A stretch of DNA of 64,000 bases from Paludisphaera soli (GTDB lineage: Bacteria; Planctomycetota; Planctomycetia; Isosphaerales; Isosphaeraceae). The position numbers were made by a program, and so were the translations under genes. Location of the stretch: positions 281,943-345,942 of the forward strand of contig NZ_JAALJI010000005.1 of assembly GCF_011064595.1 (NCBI RefSeq). The letters run 5' to 3'. This document shows positions 54,263 through 63,861 of the stretch, piece after piece; position 1 is the stretch's first letter, and the number at the start of each line of letters is the position of its first letter. A model generated the notes under the pieces. That model was not told the DNA's origin and did no database searches. It saw only the letters and a list, made by a program, of their open reading frames with translations.

Positions 54263-56530
54263 ATGATCGCCGCATGGCTGTTGGGTGGTGCGTTGTGCGT
54301 GGTCGCGGCCCAGGACGAGGCCTCCCGGCCCCCCGAGCCCGACCTCGCGGCGTATGAGGGGGCCAAGGCCGCCGCCGGCCGCGACGCCGATGCGCAGGTG
54401 CGGCTGGCCCTCTGGTGCGAGGCCCACGGGATGGCCTCCGAGAAGTCCACCCACCTGAACCGCGCGATCCTCCTGGACCCGGACCACGAGAAGGCCCGGG
54501 GCCTGCTCGGCTACGTCAAGCGCGACGGCAAGTGGCAGCGGCCGGCCGAGGCGTCGAAGGCCGTCGAGGAGTCGCCCGAGCTGCAGGCCCTGCTGCGCGA
54601 GTACCTGGACCGTCGCGCCCGCGCCGCCGACGGGGCCGACGACCAGTACAAGCTGGCCCTCTGGTGCGAGGAGAAGGGGCTGACGCAGCCGATGGTCGCC
54701 CACCTGCACCGGACGCTCCAGCACGACCCGAGCCGCGAGGGGGCCTGGCGTCGGCTGGGGTTCGAGAAGATCAAGGGCCGCTGGGTCAACCCGCAGGTCG
54801 AGGCCGCGATGAAGACCGAGCGCGAGGCGCAGGCGAAGGCCGACCGATTCTGGAAGCCGAAGCTGGAGACGCTCCGCACCGCGCTGGCGGGCAAGAATCG
54901 CGAGAAGCGGGCCGAGGCCCAGGCGGCCCTGGCGACGATCGAGGACCCGCGCGCCGTGCCGTCGCTCTGGCAGGTGTTCGCGAAGGGGGGCAACGAAAGC
55001 CGACAGCGGGCGGCGGTCGACGCGTTCAGCCGCATCGACGGCTCGGGCTCGTCGCTGGCGTTGGCGACGCTGGCGCTGTTCAGCCCGCACGCGGCGATCC
55101 GGTCGGACGCGGCGACCCTGGTCCAGCGTCGCGACCCGCGCGAGTACGCGGGGATGCTGGCCGAGTCGATCCGCGACGAGGTGAAGTACAAGGTGAAGCC
55201 GGTGGACGGCCCGGGCTCGACCGGCGAATTGCTGGTGGAGGGCGAGGAAGCCAACGTCCGCCGGCTGTACCGGCCGCTGCAGAACCCGACGATGCTCCCC
55301 GGCGACCAGCTGGGGCGGGACGAGAACGGCAACGTCGTGCTCAACCGGCCGGTCGGGGCGTACATCGGGCCGAATATGTCGATCGAAAGCTATGCCGCCA
55401 TGATGAGCGGGAGGCCCGTCATCGGCTACCTGCCGTTGACCGACGGCACCATGTTTACGGACCCTGTCACGGGGCTTCCTCGGGTGAGATCGTTCGGGAT
55501 GGGTAGCCTTTGGAGCCCGCCGGACAATCCCGCGGCGGCGGTCGCGACGCTGGAGCGTGCGGGCGTGCCTTCCGCGCTGAACCAGACGGCCGTGGGCCGG
55601 ATGGTGGAGTCCAACGCCGTCATGACGTCGGCGCTCGGGCTCGCCGCCACCGCGAGCTTCAGCGGGGGGTTCATGGCCCCTCGAGTGGCCGCGCCGGTGA
55701 TTCAGGAATCGCTCCAGTTCCCGGTGGAGCAGATGAGGGCCGAGGCCCAGATGTCGGCCCTCGTGGCGCGCGAGCAGCTGGCGAACGACGTGGCGAGCCT
55801 CGAGGCGCACAACGCGCCGATCCGCGAGGTGAACGAGCGGGCGGTGGCGATCCTCAAGGCGGTCAGCGGCGAGGACCGGGGCGACGACCGCAAGAAGTGG
55901 ATGAACTGGGTGCTCGACCTGCAGGGCTACGGCCAGCCGTTCAAGGGGCAGTCCGCCCCGCCGGCCGAGGTGGTCGAGGAGGTGCCGATCGCCTTCCAGG
56001 CCCAGTCGGTCGCGATCCCGACCAGCAGCGTCGTCGGCTTCCGCTTCGGGTCCTCGTGCTTCGCGGCGGGGACCACGGTCCGCACGCTGCGGGGCGACCG
56101 GCCGATCGAGCAGCTCCAGCCCGGCGACCAGGTGCTGTCGCAGGATACGGCCACCGGCAAGCTCGACTACAAGCCGGTCCTCCAGGCCGTCCACAATCCG
56201 CCCGACCTCGTCTACGCGATCAACCTCGGCAAGGAGACCGTGCACGCCACCGGCATCCACCGATTCTGGGCGGCCGGCCGGGGCTGGGTCATGGCCCGCG
56301 ACCTGAAGGCCGGCGACCGGTTGCGGACCGTCGGCGGGACCGCGGAGGTCGTCTCGGTCGAGAAGCAGGCGCTCCAGCCGGTGTTCAACCTGCTGCTCTC
56401 CGGCGGCGACAACTACTGCGTGGGCGCCGCCGGCGTGATCGCGCACGACAACGGCCTCGTCGAGCCGGTGGCCGCGCCGTTCGACGGCGTGCCGGCCACG
56501 GCCGACCTGCTGGCGACCGCCAAACCCTGA
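54263..56530 (+). CDS. Exported TPR/HEAT-like protein with C-terminal Hint domain, paralogue 1
   Basis: A 755-residue protein. A short signal peptide (MIAAWLLGGALCVVAAQ) is followed by two similar helical repeats (LALWCEAHGMASEK... and LALWCEEKGLTQP...). Then come a HEAT-like part (KRAEAQAALATIEDPRAVPS), a variable segment (about 370-480) and a conserved helical segment (IREVNERAVAILKAVSGED). Residues 599-730 are a Hint domain of the pretoxin type: Cys599 in SCFAAGTTVRTL, TGIHRFW, DLKAGDRLRTVGG and the terminal AHDN. A 25-residue tail follows, ending FDGVPATADLLATAKP. Hint domains cleave themselves from flanking sequence. No toxin domain is present. It has the first gene position behind a likely promoter. 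Confidence 0.87.
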   Translation: MIAAWLLGGALCVVAAQDEASRPPEPDLAAYEGAKAAAGRDADAQVRLALWCEAHGMASEKSTHLNRAILLDPDHEKARGLLGYVKRDGKWQRPAEASKAVEESPELQALLREYLDRRARAADGADDQYKLALWCEEKGLTQPMVAHLHRTLQHDPSREGAWRRLGFEKIKGRWVNPQVEAAMKTEREAQAKADRFWKPKLETLRTALAGKNREKRAEAQAALATIEDPRAVPSLWQVFAKGGNESRQRAAVDAFSRIDGSGSSLALATLALFSPHAAIRSDAATLVQRRDPREYAGMLAESIRDEVKYKVKPVDGPGSTGELLVEGEEANVRRLYRPLQNPTMLPGDQLGRDENGNVVLNRPVGAYIGPNMSIESYAAMMSGRPVIGYLPLTDGTMFTDPVTGLPRVRSFGMGSLWSPPDNPAAAVATLERAGVPSALNQTAVGRMVESNAVMTSALGLAATASFSGGFMAPRVAAPVIQESLQFPVEQMRAEAQMSALVAREQLANDVASLEAHNAPIREVNERAVAILKAVSGEDRGDDRKKWMNWVLDLQGYGQPFKGQSAPPAEVVEEVPIAFQAQSVAIPTSSVVGFRFGSSCFAAGTTVRTLRGDRPIEQLQPGDQVLSQDTATGKLDYKPVLQAVHNPPDLVYAINLGKETVHATGIHRFWAAGRGWVMARDLKAGDRLRTVGGTAEVVSVEKQALQPVFNLLLSGGDNYCVGAAGVIAHDNGLVEPVAAPFDGVPATADLLATAKP

Positions 56531-56577
56531 CCGCGATCGACGCTTCGCGACACGTCCAGATCCCGGAGGAAACGACC

Positions 56578-58722
56578 ATGATCGGCGCGTGGGTGCTGGG
56601 TGCGGCGGTGGGACTGGCCGGGGGCGTCGATCAGGACGCCGACCGCGCGGCTTATGAGGCGGCCAGGGCCTCCGCCGGCCGCGACGCCGACGCGCAGGTG
56701 CGGCTGGCCCTCTGGTGCGAGGCGCGGGGGATGGCGTCGGAGAAGACGACGCACCTGACGCGGGCGATCCTGCTCGACCCCGGCCACGCCCGGGCCCGGG
56801 GCCTGCTGGGCTACGTCAAGCACGAGGGCCGCTGGCTGCGGCCCGCCGAGGTGGCGAAGGCCGTCGAGGAGTCGCCCGCGCAGCAGGCGCTGCTGCGCGA
56901 GTACCTCGACCGTCGCGCGAGGACCCGCGACCGGGCGGACGACCTCTACAGGCTGGCCTTGTGGTGCGAGGAGAACGGCCTGGAGCAGCCGATGACGGCG
57001 CACCTGCAACGGGTCGTCCAGCTCGACCCCCGCCGCGAGGGGGCCTGGCGTCGGCTGGGGTTCGAGAAGGTCAAGGGCCGCTGGATCGACCCGGGGGCGA
57101 CGCTCGCCGCCCGCGAGGCCCGCGAGGAGCAGGATCGGGCCGACCGGGCCTGGCGTCCCCTGCTGGAGAAGATCAAGGCGGGCCTCGCCTCGCGCGACAG
57201 GGCGAAGCGGGCCGAGGCGGCCGCGGCGCTGGCGGCGATCGAGGACCCCCGCGCCGTGCCCTCGCTCTGGCGGGCCTTCGCCAGGGGCGAGGACGAGGCG
57301 GAGCAGCGGCTGGCGGTCGAGGCGTTCGGCCGGATCGAGGGGCAGGGGGCCTCGGCGGCGCTGGCGAGCCTGGCCGTGTTCAGCCCGCACGGCCCGGTGC
57401 GGGCGGACGCGACGGCCCTGCTCGTCCGCCGCGACCCGCGCGAGTTCGCCGGCCTGCTGGCGGGCTGGATCCGCAAGGAGGTGAAGTACCAGGTCCGCAA
57501 CGTCGAGGGGCCGGGATCGCAGGGCGAGCTGTTCGTGCAGGGGGAGGAGGCCAACGTGCGCCGGCTGTACACGCCGCTGGCCCCCATCGCGCCCCTGGGA
57601 GCGGCGGTCGACCCCAACGCCGTCTTGAGCCTGGGGCTCGGGGGAGCCACGGAGGCGCCGAGGTTCGCCGACGCGGGCCGGCCCCTCTCCACGCGGGCCG
57701 AACTCGACGCCGCCCGCGCGGCCCGCGCCCCGTTCGACGCCGCCCCCGGGCCGATCGGGCAGGCGCTGCAAGGGTTGGGGGGGGCGCCGAGCCCGGTCGT
57801 CACGGCGAGGGCCCAGGAGGTCGACCCGAACTCCCGCTCGTTCCAGGAGGTCCAGCTCAGCCGGGAGGTCCTCCAGATCCCGATCGGCCTGATGGTGGCG
57901 GAGACGCGGTATTCCGCCCTGGTCGCCCAGCAGCAGTTGCTGAACGACGTTCGGTTCATCGAGATGCGGAACGCCCCAATCCGCGAGGTGAACGAGCGCG
58001 CGGGGAGCATCCTGAAGGCCGTCAGCGGCCGCGACCTGGGGGATGACGCCGAGAAGTGGACGGCCTGGGCCGTCGACCTCGAGGGCTACGCCTTCCGCTC
58101 CGAATCGATCCGGCCCGAGCCCCCGACCTACATCGAGGAGGTCCCCCTGGCCTTCGCCCCCCAGGCGCAGGCGACGGTGGCCACGACCTCCGCCGGATCG
58201 GCCATCGTGGCGACGGCCCCGCCGATCCCCCCCCACAGGGGCTCGTGCTTCGCCGCCGGCACCCCGGTCCGAACCCTCCAGGGGCCCAGGCCGATCGAGG
58301 AGCTGCGCCCGGGCGACCAGGTCCTGGTCCAGGACGTGACGACCGGCGAGTTCCGCTATCGGGCCGTCTCGACCGCCTTCCACAACCCGCCGGACCAGAC
58401 GTTCCGGGTCGACGTGGGGCGCGGCGAGCCGATCGTCGCCACGGGCATCCACCGCCTCTGGAAGGCCGGGCGGGGCTGGGTCATGACCCGCGACCTGCGT
58501 CCCGGCGACCGGCTGCGGACGGTGGGCGGGACGGTCGAGGTCGTCTCGGTCGAGCCCGACCGCGTCCAACCGGTGTTCAACCTGAAGATCGTCGGCGGCG
58601 ACAACTTCTGCGTCGGCGGCCCCGGCGTCGTCGCGCACGACAACACCTTCGTCGACCCCGTCGAGCACGCCTTCGACGGCGTCCCCGCCACGGCCGACCT
58701 GCTGGCGACGGCGAAGCCCTGA
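56578..58722 (+). CDS. Exported TPR/HEAT-like protein with C-terminal Hint domain, paralogue 2
   Basis: A 714-residue paralogue. The signal region is MIGAWVLGAAVGLAGG. It has the same two WCE-type repeats, a HEAT-like part and a conserved helical part. The middle (about 340-430) is shorter and different from paralogue 1. The Hint domain covers 557-689, with Cys557 in SCFAAGTPVRTL, TGIHRLWKAGRGWV and AHDN. The 25-residue tail ends FDGVPATADLLATAKP. GGAGG lies about 10 bases upstream of ATG 56578. It starts 47 bases after paralogue 1. Confidence 0.87.
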   Translation: MIGAWVLGAAVGLAGGVDQDADRAAYEAARASAGRDADAQVRLALWCEARGMASEKTTHLTRAILLDPGHARARGLLGYVKHEGRWLRPAEVAKAVEESPAQQALLREYLDRRARTRDRADDLYRLALWCEENGLEQPMTAHLQRVVQLDPRREGAWRRLGFEKVKGRWIDPGATLAAREAREEQDRADRAWRPLLEKIKAGLASRDRAKRAEAAAALAAIEDPRAVPSLWRAFARGEDEAEQRLAVEAFGRIEGQGASAALASLAVFSPHGPVRADATALLVRRDPREFAGLLAGWIRKEVKYQVRNVEGPGSQGELFVQGEEANVRRLYTPLAPIAPLGAAVDPNAVLSLGLGGATEAPRFADAGRPLSTRAELDAARAARAPFDAAPGPIGQALQGLGGAPSPVVTARAQEVDPNSRSFQEVQLSREVLQIPIGLMVAETRYSALVAQQQLLNDVRFIEMRNAPIREVNERAGSILKAVSGRDLGDDAEKWTAWAVDLEGYAFRSESIRPEPPTYIEEVPLAFAPQAQATVATTSAGSAIVATAPPIPPHRGSCFAAGTPVRTLQGPRPIEELRPGDQVLVQDVTTGEFRYRAVSTAFHNPPDQTFRVDVGRGEPIVATGIHRLWKAGRGWVMTRDLRPGDRLRTVGGTVEVVSVEPDRVQPVFNLKIVGGDNFCVGGPGVVAHDNTFVDPVEHAFDGVPATADLLATAKP

Positions 58723-58778
58723 TCGAAGCGGACTCGGAGCCTCTCGCGATCCATCAACGTCACTCGGAGGGATTATCC

Positions 58779-61019
58779 ATGCTCGGCGCCTGGGTCCTGA
58801 GCGTGGCGGTGGGATTGGCTGGGGGCGTCGACCAGGTCGCCGACCGCGCGGCGTACGAGGCGGCCAAGGCCTCCGCCGGCCGCGACGCCGACGCGCAGGT
58901 GGACCTGGCCTTGTGGTGCGAGGCGCGAGGGATGGCGTCGGAGAAGACGACCCACCTGACCCGGGCGATCCTGCTGGACCCCGGCCACGCCCGGGCGCGG
59001 GGCCTGCTGGGCTACGTCGAGCGCGACGGCAGGTGGCTGCGGCCCGCCGAGGCGTCGAAGGCCGTCGAGGAGTCGCCCGAGCTGCAGGCCCTGCTGCGCG
59101 AGTACCTGGACCGCCGCGCCCGCGCCGCCGACGGGGCCGACGACCAGTACAAGCTGGCCCTCTGGTGCGAGGAGAAGGGGCTGACGCAGCCGATGGTCGC
59201 CCACCTGCACCGGACGCTCCAGCACGACCCGAGCCGCGAGGGCGCCTGGCGTCGTCTGGGGTTCGAGAAGGTCAAGGGCCGCTGGGTCAACCCGCAGGTC
59301 GAGGCGGCGCTGAAGGCCGAACGCGAGGCGCAGGCGAAGGCCGACCGGTTCTGGAAGCCGAAGCTGGAGACGCTCCGCACCGCGCTGGCGGGCAAGAACC
59401 GCGAGAGGCGGGCCGAGGCGCAGGCAGCCCTGGCGGCGATCGACGACCCCCGGGCCGTGCCGTCGATCTGGCAGGTCTCCGCGAAGGGGGGCGACGAGGG
59501 GCGGCAGCGGGTCGCGGTCGACGCCTTCAGCCGGATCGACGGCTCGGACTCGTCGCTGGCGTTGGCGACGCTGGCGTTGTTCAGCCCGCACGCGGCGATC
59601 CGGTCGGTCGCGGCGACCCTGCTGCAGCGTCGCGACCCGCGCGAGTACGCCGGGATGCTGGCCGAGTCGATCCGCGACGAGGTGAAGTACAAGGTGAAGC
59701 CGGTGGACGGCCCCGGCTCGACCGGCGAATTGCTGGTGGAGGGCGAGGACGCCAACGTCCGTCGGCTGTACCGGCCGCTGCAGAACCCGACGATGCAGCC
59801 CGGCGACGAGCTGGGCCGGGATGAGAACGGCAACGTCGTCCTCAACCGGCCGGTCGGGGCGTACGTGGGGGGTATTCTGACGCGAGAGTCCGCGGCGGCT
59901 GTTTTCTCGGGAAGACCTACAGTTGGCTTCTTGCTTGGTAACGACTCACCCGGGAACGATCCCGTCACGGGCTTGCCCATGGTGTCCGCAGGGGTCAGGC
60001 CTCATTGGACCGCGGCTCAGGATCGTCCCGAGGTGGCCGTCGCGACCCTCGAACGGGCGGGCGTCCCCGCCGATTTGAGCCGGAGGGCGGTCGGGCAGGC
60101 TTCGACGTCCTTCTCCCCTCTCGCGGTCGCGGCGTCCGCGTACCTGAACACTCCGGGGCTGCTGAGAGCCAACACGTTGCGTCCGATCTTCCAGGAGTCG
60201 CTCCAGATCCCGGTGGAGCAGATGAGGGCCGAGGCCCAGATGTCGGCCCTCGTGGCGCGCGAGCAGCTGGCGCAGGACGTGGCGAGCCTCGAGGCGCACA
60301 ACGCGCCGATCCGCGAGGTGAACGAGCGGGCCGTGGCGATCCTCAAGTCGATCAGCGGCGAGGACCGGGGCGACGATCGGCAGAAGTGGCTGAACTGGGT
60401 GATCGACCTTCAAGGGTACGGCCAGCCGCTCCGGGCGCAGTCCCGGCCGCCGGCCGAGGTGGTTGAGGAGGTGCCGATCGCCTTCCAGTCCCAGGCGGTC
60501 GCGATCCCGACCACCAACTTCGCCGGCTTCCGTATTGGCCCCTCGTGCTTCGCGGGAGGCACGCCCGTCCGCACCCTGCGGGGGGACCGGCCGATCGAAC
60601 AGGTCGAGGTCGGCGACCTAGTGCTTTCGCAGGACACGACGACCGGCCGGCTCGATTACAAGCCCGTCGTCGAGGTGATGCACAACCCGCCGAACTTCAC
60701 CTACGCGATCGACGTGGGCAAGGAGACGCTGCACCCGACCGGCATCCACCGGTTCTGGAAGGCGGGCCACGGCTGGATCATGGCCCGCGACGTGAAGCCG
60801 GGCGACCGGCTGCGCACTGTCGGCGGGACGGTGGAGGTGGTCTCGGTCGAGAAGGAGGAAGCCCGGCCGGTGTTCAACCTGCTCCTCTCCGGCGGCGACA
60901 ACTACTGCGTGGGCGCCCTGGGCGTGATCGCGCACGACAACGGTTTCGTCGAGCCGGTGGCCGCGCCCTTCGACGGCGTCCCCGCCACGGCCGACCTGCT
61001 GGCGACGGCCAGGCCCTGA
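58779..61019 (+). CDS. Exported TPR/HEAT-like protein with C-terminal Hint domain, paralogue 3
   Basis: A 746-residue paralogue. Its first about 85 residues match paralogue 2 almost exactly (MLGAWVLSVAVGLAGGVDQ, LALWCEARGMASEKTTHLTR). From about residue 90 it follows paralogue 1. A divergent middle (about 367-470) has slightly lower GC. The Hint domain covers 590-721, with Cys590 in SCFAGGTPVRTL, TGIHRFWKAGHGWI and AHDN. The tail ends FDGVPATADLLATARP. CGGAGGG lies upstream of ATG 58779. It starts 56 bases after paralogue 2 and is probably the last gene of the operon. Confidence 0.87.
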   Translation: MLGAWVLSVAVGLAGGVDQVADRAAYEAAKASAGRDADAQVDLALWCEARGMASEKTTHLTRAILLDPGHARARGLLGYVERDGRWLRPAEASKAVEESPELQALLREYLDRRARAADGADDQYKLALWCEEKGLTQPMVAHLHRTLQHDPSREGAWRRLGFEKVKGRWVNPQVEAALKAEREAQAKADRFWKPKLETLRTALAGKNRERRAEAQAALAAIDDPRAVPSIWQVSAKGGDEGRQRVAVDAFSRIDGSDSSLALATLALFSPHAAIRSVAATLLQRRDPREYAGMLAESIRDEVKYKVKPVDGPGSTGELLVEGEDANVRRLYRPLQNPTMQPGDELGRDENGNVVLNRPVGAYVGGILTRESAAAVFSGRPTVGFLLGNDSPGNDPVTGLPMVSAGVRPHWTAAQDRPEVAVATLERAGVPADLSRRAVGQASTSFSPLAVAASAYLNTPGLLRANTLRPIFQESLQIPVEQMRAEAQMSALVAREQLAQDVASLEAHNAPIREVNERAVAILKSISGEDRGDDRQKWLNWVIDLQGYGQPLRAQSRPPAEVVEEVPIAFQSQAVAIPTTNFAGFRIGPSCFAGGTPVRTLRGDRPIEQVEVGDLVLSQDTTTGRLDYKPVVEVMHNPPNFTYAIDVGKETLHPTGIHRFWKAGHGWIMARDVKPGDRLRTVGGTVEVVSVEKEEARPVFNLLLSGGDNYCVGALGVIAHDNGFVEPVAAPFDGVPATADLLATARP

Positions 61020-61049
61020 ACCGAGGGGCGAGGCGGCCGGCGCGCCGGC

Positions 61050-61768
61050 TCACCGGCCGGGGGCGTCGGCCGCGGCGTTGTATTCGCCCAGCTCGGCGGC
61101 GGGGGGGAGGTGTTCCTCCAGCTTGAAGGCGGGGCGGCCGTGGGCGTTGACGCAGGCGGCGACGTCGAGCGTCTCCGGCTCGGTCAGGTGGGGGTCGTCG
61201 AGCGGCATGGCGACCTTGTTGAGCCAGGCGGCGAGCTGGGGCGTGTTCGCCAGCCCCGCGCCCCGATTGTACGAGCGGCCGCCCCAGACCGGATGGCTCC
61301 GCTTGCGCCCCGCGCCGTCGCCCGCGTGGCAGTCGGCGCACTTCTCGGCGTCGAGGGCTCGGCCTCGCTCGGCGTCGGCCTTCTCGGGGTCGACGGCCAG
61401 CGGCCGGATAGCGCCCGGGCCGGCGGGCCCCGGGTGCATGCGGAGGGGCCTGTCGGCCGCCGAGGGCCAGGTGATGGAGGCGGCGATCGCCGCCGAGGGC
61501 TCGCCCCCCGGGGGAGCCGGACGCCGTGGCCGCTCCGCATGAAGCAGTCGAGGACGCGGTCCTCCAGCGTGAGCACGCGCCCCTCGCGCGGGGAGCAGGC
61601 GGCGTAGGCGGCGGCCGTCCCCGGGGAGGTCCCCGCCCCGGGGTCCCGGGCCTCGTCCAGGTGGCGCGACGTGCAGTTCAAGGCGTTGCCGACGTACATC
61701 TTCGTCATGGAGGGCGTCGAGGCCTCGCTCGCGAGGACCCCCCTCCCACATCCCAGGATGGTCGGCAA
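61050..61768 (-). pseudogene. Broken di-heme cytochrome c
   Basis: Minus-strand frames from ATG 61768 read KMYVGNALNCTSRHLDEARD and EGRVLTLEDRVLDCFMRS, the first domain of a periplasmic c-type cytochrome. The heme motif, normally CTSCH, has become CTSRH (codon at 61664-61666). The frame then breaks near 61500-61530, and a second frame continues with PSAAIAASITWPSA and an intact CADCH heme motif (61326-61340) to a stop at 61050. The heme-site change plus the frameshift make it a pseudogene, unless a sequencing error explains the shift. It lies tail-to-tail with the Hint operon. Confidence 0.72.
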
Positions 61769-61818
61769 GGTCCGAAACCCCCGAGCAGCGAGGCCCGAGG
61801 CCCGGCCGGGGGGCGAAC

Positions 61819-63822
61819 TCAGGCGTTACGGCCGCCGGCCCGCAAGGCCCCGAGGCGTTCGAACCGGCGGGCCCGCAGCGCGGCCAGTTGCGCCAGCCTC
61901 GCCGCGCGGAGGTTGCGGAAGGGCGAGGCGCGCCATCGCGCGACGGGGCCGTTCCGCATCGCCGCTCCGAGGCTCGCCGCCGAAGGGCCGAGGACCTCCG
62001 GAGCGGAGGGCGCGGTCGGGGTGGGCTGCTCGACGGGGTCCGTCGGCGGCGGGGCGGGCTCCGCGGCGATCGGTCCGGCCGGCGGCGAGGGGATGGTCGA
62101 TTCCGGGGGCGGGGCGACGGCGACCGGCCGGGGATCGTCGGTCGTCTCGACCAGGAACGCGGCGCCGGGGGGCGTCGCGGCGACGTTGACGTCGTCGTTC
62201 GGGCTGGTGACGATCGTGAGCGAGCCCAGGCCGACGACGGGCGTCGCGGCGTCGTAGGCGACCGTGGTGGCCAGGCTCCCCACGCCTCCCGTGCGGACCA
62301 CGACCTGGGCCTTGCCGGCGATCGTCGTCGCGGCGAAGGCTGTGGGGATCGCCCGGGACGCGATCGCCAGGGTCCCGGGCTCGGCGCCGGCCGAGATCGA
62401 GACGCCGGGGTCGGCGGCCCCCCGATGGCGGAAGGTGTAGACGTCGGCCGCGACCGTGTCGACGAGGCCGCCGGGCGAGACGCCGGAGTAGGCGAGGACG
62501 CCGACGAGGCCCGCCTCGCGGGCGAAGGCGATCGAGCCCGAGTCGGGGCCGTCCGCCTCGTGCGACTGGGAGCGGAACGGGCCCAGCGGCGAGTCGCCGA
62601 CGAGGCGGAGCCGGCTCTCGACGCCCGGCGCCCCGTCGTATCCGCCGTCGTATTCGAGCGTCCGGTCGCCGAGCGAGGGGAACGGGTCGCCGGCGCCGAA
62701 GTCGACCGTCAGGGTGTTGGCCAGGCCCCGGGGCGCCTTGTAGGCGATTTGCGAGGCCTTGATGCCGAAGGTGCGGATCAGGCCGTCGGGCCCCGAGGCC
62801 CCGGCCAGGTCCACCCGGTTCAAGCCCGGGGCTTCCGGGAAGACCGCCAGCCTCGCGTCCCGCGCCACGGTCCCGGCCGAGTCGTCGACGAGGACGTCCA
62901 GGGAGCCGTAGATGTCGGCGCCGAGGCTCAACTCGCCGCGCACGCCCGCCGTCGAGCCGCCGTCCGAGACCACCACCAGGGCCGCGCTCTGCCATGCGTA
63001 GATGCCCGTCGGCCCCGGCGTGTTCCTGACCTCGAAGACGCTGGCCCCGAAGTTCGGCCGCAGGCCGAGGCTCGCGTCCTTCGCGGCCGGAGCGTCGACG
63101 ACGAACTCGCTCCGGCCCCCCTCGGACTCGTTCGACGCGATCGACAACGACGAGCCGTCGGCGATCCCCAGGATCGTGTAGCGCGACGGCCCGTCCTCCG
63201 GGCCCGTCTGCGCGCCTTGGACGTCGACCGAATCGAAGCCCGCGTAGGTCACGCCGCCGAACCCGCCGGTCGCCGAGACGGCGCCCGCGCGGATCGTGTA
63301 GTCCTGCGGCCCGGCCGGGCCCCGGTCGTCGATGATCAGTATGGAGTCGATGAAGTCGACGGCGTCGTCGTCGACCTCGACGGAGATCGGCCCCGTGAGC
63401 TTCGAAAGCCCCGTCGGCTCCAGCCAGGCGCCGAGGCCGACGACGTTGAACCGGCTCTGCATCCGGATGCGCATCGCCACGTCCGTGCTCGCGACGAGGA
63501 TCTTGGCGTCGTGCCCGTACGTAGCGACGGCGATCCCGGTGATCCCCGACGCCGTGGCCGTGGTCGTGCCGGCGCCGGCCACCTCCACCAGGCCGCCGTC
63601 GTCGACCACGTCGATCGGCTCCTCGGTCGCGAACGTATACACGCCCTCGGAGACCGAGACCTGCAGCGAGTTGAGGCCGAGCCCGGGCTGCATGACGATC
63701 GACAGCAGGCCGTCCGCGTCGACGTCGAACGACGCGTTGAGCAGCAGGCGGCCTTCCAACGACTCCGCGCGGGGCGACGTCCGTCGGGATCGGGCTCGAT
63801 GGGGCTTCCTGAGCGGCGTCAT
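61819..63822 (-). CDS. LEGRLLLNA-type large surface protein
   Basis: A 667-residue protein: basic N-terminus (MTPLRKPHRARSRRTSPR), then AESLEGRLLLNASFDVDADG, matching the planctomycete LEPR-XLL N-terminal motif. The body is beta-rich with many DDRG, GGFGG and ASGPDGL turns, as in extracellular repeat proteins. A Pro-rich segment (VAVAPPPESTIPSPPAGPIA) leads to an Arg-rich C-terminus, SPFRNLRAARLAQLAALRAR. The same C-terminus ends the next gene on this strand. Function unknown; likely exported or surface-bound. Confidence 0.82.
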   Translation of the reverse strand: MTPLRKPHRARSRRTSPRAESLEGRLLLNASFDVDADGLLSIVMQPGLGLNSLQVSVSEGVYTFATEEPIDVVDDGGLVEVAGAGTTTATASGITGIAVATYGHDAKILVASTDVAMRIRMQSRFNVVGLGAWLEPTGLSKLTGPISVEVDDDAVDFIDSILIIDDRGPAGPQDYTIRAGAVSATGGFGGVTYAGFDSVDVQGAQTGPEDGPSRYTILGIADGSSLSIASNESEGGRSEFVVDAPAAKDASLGLRPNFGASVFEVRNTPGPTGIYAWQSAALVVVSDGGSTAGVRGELSLGADIYGSLDVLVDDSAGTVARDARLAVFPEAPGLNRVDLAGASGPDGLIRTFGIKASQIAYKAPRGLANTLTVDFGAGDPFPSLGDRTLEYDGGYDGAPGVESRLRLVGDSPLGPFRSQSHEADGPDSGSIAFAREAGLVGVLAYSGVSPGGLVDTVAADVYTFRHRGAADPGVSISAGAEPGTLAIASRAIPTAFAATTIAGKAQVVVRTGGVGSLATTVAYDAATPVVGLGSLTIVTSPNDDVNVAATPPGAAFLVETTDDPRPVAVAPPPESTIPSPPAGPIAAEPAPPPTDPVEQPTPTAPSAPEVLGPSAASLGAAMRNGPVARWRASPFRNLRAARLAQLAALRARRFERLGALRAGGRNA
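61853..61930 (-). repeat. 78-bp direct repeat, copy 1 (3' end of surface gene)
   Basis: Identical to 63893-63970 except for one base. It encodes the Arg/Leu/Ala-rich C-terminus SPFRNLRAARLAxLAALRAR and following residues. Confidence 0.92.
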
Positions 63823-63861
63823 GGAGCGGGCCTCGGGTCGGGAGGGGGAGACGAAGCGGGG

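Noticed and set aside
54263..61019. Reading the Hint operon as polymorphic toxins
   Set aside because: No toxin domain follows the Hint domain, only 25 residues, and no immunity gene is present.
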